In this document: piece after piece, positions 1-8,150 of the stretch
Numbering within the stretch: position 1 is the stretch's first letter
How the letters are laid out: each line of letters begins with the position of its first letter
Source of the DNA: Basidiobolus heterosporus B8920
Taxonomy: Eukaryota; Basidiobolomycota; Basidiobolomycetes; Basidiobolales; Basidiobolaceae
Reading direction: 5' to 3'
Assembly (NCBI GenBank): GCA_000697455.1
Contig: JNET01032682.1
Coordinates: 1-12,915, forward strand
Length of the DNA: 12,915 nucleotides
Translations under genes and position numbers: made by a program
Notes under the pieces: generated by a model
The model's database searches: none
Told to the model about the DNA's origin: nothing
What the model saw: the letters and a program-made list of their open reading frames with translations, nothing else

Positions 1-586
1 GATGTCGGCCGACCAAGTGAAGCTAGTGAGGTTCGTTTGCCATCTCCTGAAAAGTTGATCCTTCGTGACCATTGAGATTCATCCTACTATACTTCAGGAG
101 ATAAACAAGACAATAAGACAGTTTTCTACTCTAGATAGTACTCTTCGAAACACACAACTGGTAAAAGAGCGTTTCTTGACCCAAGTTTGCTAAAAGTGCT
201 TACTAATGAAACTTAGTCACTTGAGAAGATTAGGACCATGGTTGAACAAACGAGACAAAAGTTAGTACTTTTTGAGGATGTTTCTCGAGATGGATTGTTC
301 TCTAACCAATATTACTTGCATAGAGCTAATGAGATTACAGAATGGTAGATTACACCAGTGAACTTTGACCCTTTCTTAGAAAACTGAATTTTTTTCTTAG
401 CCTCAAACCTCTACCTAAATTGCATGAAAGACTACACTTGGATGAATTGGTTCGAAATCCGCCTGCTACTTCATGAAACGCCCTTGAGTACCTCACCGGA
501 TGTACGTACACTAGAACTCTAATAAAATTTCGAGATACATAATGTTTTATTGAGCGAGATAAAGGATAAGGATTGAGGTACGATAG
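1..586 (+). other. Gene-free left edge with a weak protein-like frame
   Basis: No intact gene is visible. Frame 1 reads as plausible protein in stretches of roughly 13 to 46 codons through most of this region, with about half a dozen interruptions. That is only slightly more open than chance for this base composition. I do not recognise the family, and no catalytic motif stands out. It could be an old decayed gene or plain intergenic DNA. The last part, from about 540, is the 3' flank of the lyase gene on the other strand. Confidence 0.25.
546..551 (-). terminator. Poly(A) signal AATAAA of the lyase gene
   Basis: On the minus strand this reads AATAAA, about 36 bases past the TAA stop of the alginate-lyase-family gene. 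That is a normal position for a eukaryotic cleavage and polyadenylation signal. It supports the gene ending here without a further exon. Confidence 0.55.
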
Positions 587-1867
587 TTAAGTAGAGGTAT
601 GTGGATGCGACCATAACTGACTCATGCCGGGGCATCGAATACTTGGCTTCAATTTAGTCGTCTCAGAAGCCAGGAATTTGTTGAATAAATCATGGGGATC
701 ACCGTAGTGATCATTTACCATTCTCACAACATAGCTCCCTTTTGGATCATATTTTCCTTTGAGAGTGCGTGTAATCACGTACTCGGTGGCTCTGAGGATA
801 GCTTGCGCATTGGAATCCCAGGCATTGAAACCCAACGCCTCACTCAACTTGGCGAGGTAGACGAGTGCCTCCAGATTAAAGAACATGTATTTGACATAGT
901 CAGCTCGCTCGGCCTCAAGCGGTTGATCGCCGTCTGAAGTAATCTGGCCTGGGATTTTCTTGTCAAAGAAGGCTTCAAGGTAGCTTCTAGCTTCTTCGTT
1001 TCTGTTGACAAATCTCAAGTAAGTGCAGAGCTGTACGTGATAATACGAGCAATGATTATTGGCACAGTTGAAAGCTTTGCGCCCGATGTCACTATTTTCC
1101 ATCCATGATATCATTGCAGAAAACCACTGTTGGATGGCCAAGTATTCCTGATGATATTTATCGGTGTAGAGTAATGGCAATGTGTTGGCTACCTGTGTTA
1201 AAGCACGGATTCCGATGAGTCCGGTTAGTTCCCCACTTGAGGACCAATTAGGTCTGATCTGACCAAACTCAACATTGGGATTCATGCGTGTATTCTCGTC
1301 AATAAAAAAGACTCGCAGTAAGCTCCACGCATGTTCTAGGTATTTTTGCTCTGATGAAAAGGTGTATCCAAGAGCGAGATTAGTTACTTCACTACACATC
1401 TCCTCAAGTTGTTTTTGGCAAAGTAGTTCATCCACTCTTGGGTTCTTTTTACCGTCCCTACGAACGTACGGTGCAACTGTTGGGTCAGCTGCGCTTTCGT
1501 CGGGCCAGAAGTATGGTGCATGGGAGACAAAATCTCTCGGGTCATTAGAAGGTGGAAGGTGAGGGTTACAAGTGATTGTAAAAGGACCCTTCTCAAGGGC
1601 CCGTTCAGCTACTTTATCCAAATATCGCAGCTTCTGCTTTGGAAGCAATTCTCTATTTGCTGCCTGTCTTTGTACAGCCTGATAGTCAATAAAACGAATA
1701 TATGGCTCGTTCGGTGCAACTAGGGCTTGACAGGAGGGTTCGTTTGTTGGCTTCGAAGAGTGGTCTGTGGTTGGTGTCATTGTGGAAGTATTGTTTTGAG
1801 GAACGGAGATCCCAATAGCCTCTAGCTTTTCGGAGACCAAATGAATTTTTTCTTTTAGTTTGTTCAT
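587..1867 (-). CDS. Alginate-lyase-family (PF05426-type) polysaccharide lyase, intronless
   Basis: A 426-residue protein resembling the alginate lyase / chondroitin AC lyase alpha-toroid family, which cleaves uronic-acid polymers by beta-elimination. Family blocks in order: HAPYFWPD (116-123), YVRRDGKKNP (134-143), NPNVEFGQ (196-203), NNHCSYYHVQ (270-279) and DGDQPLEAER (312-321). By analogy with PL5 A1-III lyases, Asn271, His272, Arg321 and Tyr327 would be the catalytic set; this mapping is my inference. I chose the ATG at 1867. The frame stays open 21 codons further upstream, but only from a GTG, and a TATA box sits in that extension. The first 50 or so residues are Ser/Thr/Pro-rich with no hydrophobic signal peptide, so secretion is not evident. 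There are no introns, unlike most neighbours. The true substrate is unknown; a fungal glucuronic-acid polymer is one possibility. The family call is firm, the substrate is not. Confidence 0.85.
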   Translation of the reverse strand: MNKLKEKIHLVSEKLEAIGISVPQNNTSTMTPTTDHSSKPTNEPSCQALVAPNEPYIRFIDYQAVQRQAANRELLPKQKLRYLDKVAERALEKGPFTITCNPHLPPSNDPRDFVSHAPYFWPDESAADPTVAPYVRRDGKKNPRVDELLCQKQLEEMCSEVTNLALGYTFSSEQKYLEHAWSLLRVFFIDENTRMNPNVEFGQIRPNWSSSGELTGLIGIRALTQVANTLPLLYTDKYHQEYLAIQQWFSAMISWMENSDIGRKAFNCANNHCSYYHVQLCTYLRFVNRNEEARSYLEAFFDKKIPGQITSDGDQPLEAERADYVKYMFFNLEALVYLAKLSEALGFNAWDSNAQAILRATEYVITRTLKGKYDPKGSYVVRMVNDHYGDPHDLFNKFLASETTKLKPSIRCPGMSQLWSHPHTST

Positions 1868-1902
1868 GGATAGTGCGACGGGCGGGGTTTTCGTAATTAT
1901 GC

Positions 1903-1912
1903 GTATATATAC
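1903..1912 (-). promoter_or_regulatory. TATA box of the lyase gene
   Basis: A self-complementary GTATATATAC lies 36-45 bases upstream of the chosen ATG at 1867. It supports transcription starting just before that ATG, giving a short 5' leader, and argues against using the in-frame GTG at 1930. Confidence 0.5.
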
Positions 1913-2734
1913 TTTTTTGGCGTCTACCACTGTGTGGATATAGTAATTCGCAGTGATTGGCGTCTATTTCGGAGGATTCATATGTGTCGTCACAGGAGTT
2001 CTGGCACAGGGACTTGGCTTTGATTTATTTCATGCGCCTCTACATCAAACAATGAGAAACGAGTTCATACATCAATATCGTGTGTATTGTGGTTGAGGTG
2101 AGTTTCAGTCTAGAATGTTGTTCCATCTCAACCAAGCGAGAAAGTCGGATTTGGTCCGATTTACGACTCTAAATTCTCCGCTGGTCTAGGCCTATCTTTG
2201 AGTGTATGCGCTAATCACTTAATCCATTTTAAAACCATGTTTAAGCGTATTGTGAATGAATTAAGCCATCTCGCGATTGCTACACTATTAATCCCGGTAC
2301 TAGCGGAATTCCCTTTCCAAGCGTCTGTCCAGCTTTTCTACCGTCTAGCTCTACACTTTAACTTTTACTGCCTATTCCGTACTCTAGATCTGACTACTTG
2401 CACCTCGTTTTGTTTCCAACCACAACATTTATATCGCACTTATTTTTGACTCCCTAGTCCCTTTAAATATCTACGCGTCTAGGCTACTTTTGTACAACGC
2501 AAAGAATTCGAGCCTCCTTTTAAAGCAGCTCTATTTTTTCGGTAATTACCTCGAGTATTTCTTTCTTCGACCCTTCATCTGGCTCCATAGTTACCCTACG
2601 CTCTCTTCTTTTCTCCTTGACTTCACCTCACAGCAACCTTTTTTACACATGTAATAACCACCAGTTCTATTTTGCGCTATAGAAAACTCGGTCTCGAGAC
2701 TCCAAAATAATAATTTTCGTTCACGCTTCTGTTC
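1913..2734. promoter_or_regulatory. Divergent promoter region between lyase and RasGEF genes
   Basis: This gap separates the start codons of two genes that point away from each other. It holds no convincing gene: the 83-codon open stretch at 2198-2449 has no ATG start, no family motif and biased C/T content. From about 2280 to 2680 the plus strand is pyrimidine-rich, as is common in fungal promoters and 5' leaders. One ACGCGT hexamer, the MluI cell-cycle box bound by MBF in ascomycetes, lies at 2473-2478. A single hexamer may be chance. Confidence 0.45.
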
Positions 2735-5700
2735 ATGGCTGCCATTGTACGGGCCTTGTACGACTTTGATTCTGCAGACGATTCAAGCTTAAAGTTCAAG
2801 AAAGGTGATGTTATCGAGGTGATTACACGTTTAGATTCAGGTTGGTGGGATGGTCTCTGTAATGGGACTAGAGGCTGGTTCCCATCCGAATTTGTAGTGC
2901 CCCTTGAAGTGGGGGAACTTGACAACGCAGGACAGGTACTATATTTTCTACTTAGCAATTCCTTCTTTTTCGTTAAATTAGGTTAAACCATCAGCAACCT
3001 AGACAAATCTATTATGGTATGAAGCTAACACCATATGAATTCTGTAGGGAAGTGAGTCGGGGGAATATCTCTACCAAACAGATCCCAGCACAAACAGAAA
3101 GTTGAGTCATCCCTATTCTGTGGAAGATAATTACGGAAATGATATTAATCTACCCGAAAACTGGAGAACCCATTCTGCTGAAGATGGCACTTTTTGGTAT
3201 TATAACAACGTCACCAAGGAGACTCGATGGTCATATCCTGGGACACCTATTCACAGTGATGCTCAGAGAGCTCAAAGCGAGAATGAATCTGCCATTTCAC
3301 AAGACATAAATAATAGCACCGTAGAAATACCTTCTTTCCGCAAAGCAGCTCTCTCGGCCAATAATGACAAGGTTTATGCGACACTTCTAACATGTGAATA
3401 TTCATATATATACTAAAATTCATGTCTTTGCAGTTGCCTCCGAATTGGAGGGAAAAAAAGTCACCGAACGGTCGTACGTACTACTTCAATATGGTTACGG
3501 ACGATACAACATGGAACCTTGATGAGGTAGACTGGGAAACGGGATTAATCGTAAGTAGCTATCTCAACAATACCTCTACACATAATGCCAACCGTTATTA
3601 ACTACAGTCAAGTTTACTCAAAATAAGGCTAACAACAAACGAAACTCTGCAGTCTCTACTTCATCTAATTCGTCTTTCGGAAACGATAACTCGGCCATGG
3701 GGGCGACCGCACCTTCTTCGTACCCAAAGAGCCGTCGACCATCGGGATTTGTAGGACCCATGGATTCAGAGGGATGTGCCATGAACTTCAACTGGGCCAG
3801 ACTAACTGCAAACATTGTTCTTGCCATTCATCGTTTAAATCACTCGTCAAAACGAAATTTAAAGGGGCATTTTATCGAGCAGGCCTCGGCTATCGTCGAA
3901 GCAGTAAGAGTGATGTTCGTGTCTTCTCGTACCGAAAGCATGGATTCTCCTGTTTTGAATGCACACCCTATGCTGAAAGCTCACCATCACCACGTCTTCA
4001 ATTCCTTGTGTCGTCTCGTCCTTTCGGCACAGTATGCCTCCATTGTGTGGTGCTCGCCTGATGCTGTGTACAAGATGCAGCAAGATGCCAACGAGGTGCT
4101 ACTTGCAACTAGACACTTCATTACCGTTGCGCAAGATAACGGTGTCGATATTAGGAATATCGACCGAATCGAGTCCAGAGCCATTGATGGTGGCGAGCCA
4201 GATAGACATAACGAGAGCATACAGACTAATGGGAGTAGTTTCCCGGATGTTGTGGATGCGGACTCCAATTCCGAATTCTTCTCGGACAAACGCGGAATTC
4301 ACACCGACATATTGACTGAGCTTTTGACATGTTCAGGCTCGGTGGCTAGATCTACCAACCAGCTGATCAAATATCTGATCATGGGGGATTTCAAATCCGC
4401 TGCTCTGGTGGCATATATGAAGCAAGCCATCGCAGAGATTGGACAGCTTCTAGCTCTAACGGATGACATGGACGTGGAGAATGTCGATGATGTAATCGTC
4501 CATGACTTCAAGATATGCAAGCAGTATGTCTACAACAACATTGCCATTCTTGTTGCCATTACTCAAAGAGCCACTGAGAGCCTGGCACCCGAGAACATAT
4601 CAGAGCAGCTACTCGAATGCGCTAGACAGGTAGAGCTATCGGTGAAAGAACTGATCATAGCCAGCAAGTTCGTTATCCACGAGAAGGAGATGTATGAGCA
4701 AGTATTTCTGGCCGAGAAGTATCGCAACCATACCAACCCGAATACTCCCGAAAACACCTTCCGGCCTCGCCGTGCTATGTCCATGTCATTTTTGGGCCGT
4801 CATGTCGACAGGACGCACGGATTAGGTGCTGATGGCGAAAGTGAGGATGTTCCTATTCGTAGAAGAATGGATTCGCATGCGAATATTACCGATTCTATGG
4901 ATATACTACATGAGGAAGAGCCAGAACTTCCCACCAATAATAAGCAAAAGGAGAAACTCAAGAAATTCTTTGGTGATGATGCACCAAACACCGTGGTCAC
5001 AAAGAGTGCAAATGAGGAAAGACCATGGTATCTAGAATATGAGTACGCACCCAACGACATTGTATTCAACATGGAAGGCCAAGTTAAAGGCGGAACATTA
5101 GTTGCTTTGGTTGAGCGCCTTACGCTCCACGATTTACTTGGTAAGAGAGAATTATGAATCTGTTCGTCGTCACAAACACTCATGTTATTTACTGCGTCTT
5201 GATTGTAGATTCCACATTTATCGCTACCTTCCTGCTAACTTATCGCTCGTTCACCACCACCGAAGATCTGTTTGAATTGCTCTTTGAACGCTTCAACATT
5301 CAGCCACCTCCTGGGTTAACTAATGAAGAGCACGAGATCTGGACCGAAAAGAAATTGGTTCCTATTCGCCTCAGGTAATGTAGATTTTCTGAGCCGTGAC
5401 AAACAAGATTAGATAGCTCACATAAAGGACTGCATCACCCAACAGAGTATTTAACATTATGAAGAGCTGGCTTGAAAGCTATTATCTCGAGGGAGAAGAC
5501 GACTTTGCTTTGGAAGTTTTGAGAAACTTCGCCCAAAACAAAATGCAGGATGTGATGCAGTTTGCATCCAATCAGTTGATCAAATTAATTGACAAAAGAG
5601 TGAGAATCCCTAAGCATTGGCATTCAGTAATCAGTGTACAACCAGTCCCTATGCTAACCCTCTGCTTTAGATGTCATCCGAAGGGAATTTCCGAAAGATG

Positions 5701-6802
5701 GTGCTTAACATGAGTCGGGAAGCCCCACTCCCTATTCTACCCAGAAACATGAAGAAATTGAAGCTTCTCGAAATCGATCCGATTGAGATTGCTCGACAGT
5801 TTACCATCATGGACTCCACAATGTACAACAGAATCAGACCTGTGGAATGTTTAAGTAAAGCCTGGAGCCAGAAGGATGCTTCCATTGCAGTCAATATCAA
5901 GGCTATGATCGAAGTATCAAATCAGGTATGAGCCATTTAAGGGATATTTGTGGTTAGTGTTTGTTGTGTTGTCTAACCACGCCTTCTTAGGTCACCAACT
6001 GGGTTGCAGAGACTATCTTGTCGGAGAAAGAAGTTCGAAAGCGAGTGGCACTAATCAAACATTTTATATCTATAGGAGAGGTGACGATTGGTATTAAATT
6101 GTCCCTCGCGAGGCTATAGTTGCTTAATTTTGCCTCTGTTATTTTCTAGAAATGCCGTGGTCTCAACAATTTCAATACTCTGACCGCCATTTTAGCCGGC
6201 CTCAATTCTGCCCCGATTCACAGATTGAAACGAACCTGGGAGGTATTTTTTATTTGCAGCTCCCATCCAAACCTTGTATACAATAACCTTACCTTCCATC
6301 GCATCTAGCTGGTTAATGCCAAGTCCATTGGCACGCTCGATGGTCTAAAGAAACTAATGAACTCTACCAAGAACTTTGGAGAGTACCGTGAAGAGTTACA
6401 TTCTGTCAATCCCCCATGTGTTCCGTTCCTCGGTATGCTAACTAGCAGTTGATTAATCTACCCAATTATTTGACTGATCAAAAGCTTAATCCTCCACTAG
6501 GCTTATATCTCACTGATCTAACGTTTGTTGAGGATGGTAACCCCGATCACGTTCCAAATCATCCTCACCTTATCAATATTGCTAAACGTGCGAAATGCGC
6601 TGAAGTCATCCGCGAAATCCAACAATACCAAAACTCTCCTTATAATCTCACGACTGTTCCAGAACTACAAACGTTCATTTGGCAGGCACTACGTGAACCC
6701 AACGGTGAACGTGATTTGTATGACATGAGTCTGCACATGGAGCCCAAAGAGCGTGAAGATGAGAAGATCGCACGGTTGCTACATGAGAGTGGCTTCTTGT
6801 AG
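2735..6802 (+). CDS. CDC25: Ras guanine-nucleotide exchange factor, Cdc25-like (SH3-WW-WW-RasGEF_N-RasGEF)
   Basis: This protein loads Ras-type GTPases with GTP, typically upstream of cAMP or MAPK signalling at the membrane. Exons: 2735-2935, 3048-3371, 3434-3550, 3613-5140, 5209-5374, 5446-5599, 5671-5925, 5991-6080, 6150-6242, 6309-6432, 6501-6802. They total 3354 bases, 1117 residues. Domains: SH3 at 1-58 (ALYDF, then GWWDG and GWFPSEFV); WW1 at 102-131 (LPENW ... TRWSYP); WW2 at 176-202 (LPPNW ... DDTTW); a helical linker at 215-690; RasGEF_N at about 698-830 (LLTYRSF); catalytic RasGEF at 862-1100 ([42 protein letters not shown]). All introns are GT-AG. Intron 3 must use the weaker acceptor ending at 3612 to stay in frame. 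The start is secure because the SH3 fold begins at residue 4. The symbol is at family level; a Ste6-type orthology is equally possible. Confidence 0.95.
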
Positions 6803-7325
6803 TATCAATGCAACTCTGCACCTCGTCACCAACCCTACGAGTCAAACACCAATTCCCCCTTCTTTAAGCTCTCTCACCTGATAGCAAATTCTATTTGGGG
6901 TTGAGCGACGAATATCTCAAACAAACCATCTACCTTCATATTAACACCTAGTTACCTCGAGCATCAGTAGTCCTTGATCATTCACTTCGTTTCATCTACA
7001 TTGTGACTTCGCTATGTTCAACTAAGTGATTTTCTTAATGTCTCTTTCACTCATCTCTTCAAACAGTAAACATTTCCTTTATCAAAAATGGGATGAAATT
7101 GTTTTAGACCCTGGTCAATTTCCTGGTCAATTTAGAAGCTAGAGTCAAGAAATTTTCATCAGAACCCAACAAAATTCATGGAAATTCTCTAAACAGGCAT
7201 TATTTATCGTTCATGGTTCCAGGGTCAAATTAGACATGGTAGAGAAGAAAGAAAAAAAATTCCTTAGATAAATACGTGAATGATAGAATGTGGAAAACCC
7301 TCTTTCTTTTAGAAACTTAACCACG
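6803..7325 (+). promoter_or_regulatory. RasGEF 3' flank and RPS20 promoter region
   Basis: No gene is seen. The left half is the 3' untranslated side of the RasGEF gene; I could not find a clear AATAAA. The right half must drive RPS20. It holds a perfect 12-base tandem repeat (7110-7133), a third related GGTCAA site at 7224-7229, an A-rich run near 7247-7259, and a pyrimidine tract ending in TTTTAG at 7312, just before the ATG. That tract could be a transcription initiator or the acceptor of a 5'-leader intron; no matching donor was pinned down. Confidence 0.45.
7110..7133 (+). repeat. 12-base tandem repeat in the RPS20 promoter
   Basis: Two perfect adjacent copies of CCTGGTCAATTT lie about 200 bases upstream of the RPS20 start. 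An inverted 8-base match (GACCCTGG at 7107-7114 against CCAGGGTC at 7219-7226) frames the following 110 bases. A regulatory role is possible but not shown. Confidence 0.6.
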
Positions 7326-7688
7326 ATGTCTTACGTTGCCAAGAAGCCTGGATTCGAAGAACAAGTTGAAGCTAAGATCCACAAGATCCGCATTACCTTG
7401 ACTTCCCGTAACGTCAAGAACCTCGAGAAGGTTTGCGCTGATTTGGTCTCCCGTGCCAAGGACAAGCAACTCCGTGTTAAGGGTCCCGTCCGTCTCCCCA
7501 CCAAGGTTCTTCGCATTACCACCCGTAAGACCCCCAACGGTGAAGGTTCCAAGACCTGGGATCGTTTCGAGATGAGAATCCACAAGCGTCTCATCGATCT
7601 TCACTCTCCCTCTGAGATCGTCAAGCAAATCACCTCCATCTCCATCGAACCCGGAGTAGAGGTTGAGGTCACCATTGCTGATGCTTAA
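7326..7688 (+). CDS. RPS20: 40S ribosomal protein S20 (uS10)
   Basis: A complete 120-residue uS10 protein, part of the head of the small ribosomal subunit. Animal and yeast RPS20 are 119-121 residues, so the length is normal. Recognition rests on the near-invariant stretch at about residues 58-98, including [20 protein letters not shown] and [17 protein letters not shown], and on the ending [13 protein letters not shown]. The ATG at 7326 gives the expected N-terminus; the frame is open 12 codons upstream but without an ATG. The coding region is one exon. Codon choice is strongly biased (AAG, CGT, CTC, GTC, ACC), as expected for a highly expressed gene and unlike the neighbours. The TAA stop is followed by AATAAA 42 bases later. 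Confidence 0.97.
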   Translation: MSYVAKKPGFEEQVEAKIHKIRITLTSRNVKNLEKVCADLVSRAKDKQLRVKGPVRLPTKVLRITTRKTPNGEGSKTWDRFEMRIHKRLIDLHSPSEIVKQITSISIEPGVEVEVTIADA

Positions 7689-7729
7689 ATGTATTCCAGT
7701 ACTGCCTTTGGCAAGAGAACTTTGTTGTT

Positions 7730-7735
7730 AATAAA
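7730..7735 (+). terminator. Poly(A) signal AATAAA of RPS20
   Basis: A canonical AATAAA lies 42 bases after the RPS20 TAA stop and is followed by a T/C-rich stretch. It is the likely 3' end signal for this highly expressed transcript. Confidence 0.7.
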
Positions 7736-7772
7736 CTCTTCTTGTCTTCTAATTATATACACTATACGTTTT

Positions 7773-7797
7773 GGATGGATGGATGGATGGATGGATG
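7773..7797 (+). repeat. GGAT tetranucleotide microsatellite (about 6 copies)
   Basis: Six perfect GGAT units plus one base, just past the RPS20 poly(A) signal. It is a simple repeat, probably length-variable between strains. Confidence 0.95.
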
Positions 7798-8150
7798 CGT
7801 AATTATGCGGATGTAGATGAAATGCAATCCCAGGCTTTTACCCAACTCCTAAACCGTATTGACCGATTTCACTTTCCCAAGATTAACCCGGGATCTATCG
7901 GGAATGTGACTCGTGGGTAAATTTGCTGGTCATGTTGAGTTCAGCATGTCTCGGATAATTCTATTTGACAAATAATAGCACAGTTTGTGCGTTACTTTCC
8001 CAAATCATTTTAGTATAACCAAACGCTTAGCGACATTTTCTGCAACTAATTGTTCATATTTCTATTGAAACACCAAGAACACGAGGTCGTTTTTAAAGCG
8101 TGTATTTCATAGCTCAACCCAGATAATTATATACATCCGTTTCTTTAACC

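Larger units (their letters stand above)
7689..8150 (+). promoter_or_regulatory. RPS20 3' flank and AFG1 promoter region
   Basis: No gene is seen in these 460 bases. They hold the RPS20 poly(A) signal, a GGAT microsatellite, and AT-rich sequence leading to the AFG1 start. A TTATATAC element at 8128-8134 lies only about 17 bases before the AFG1 ATG, which is close for a TATA box. A near-perfect 18-base palindrome (7931-7948) is too short to interpret. Confidence 0.4.

Noticed and set aside
1868-1930. Upstream extension of the lyase protein to a GTG at 1930
   Set aside because: GTG is not a usual nuclear start, the extension covers a TATA box, and an ATG lies at 1867.
2198-2449. 83-codon plus-strand open frame between the lyase and RasGEF genes
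   Set aside because: It begins with TTG, not ATG, has no recognisable motif, and lies in a C/T-rich promoter region where stop codons are rare on the plus strand.
4800-5183. 127-codon minus-strand open frame inside RasGEF exon 4
   Set aside because: It is the antisense shadow of a well-supported coding exon and has no motifs of its own.
7317-7628. Two minus-strand open frames across RPS20
   Set aside because: They arise from the strong codon bias of RPS20 on the opposite strand; the sense protein is unmistakable.
7931-7948. Near-perfect 18-base palindrome between RPS20 and AFG1
   Set aside because: Arms of 8 bases with one mismatch are expected by chance in a window this size.
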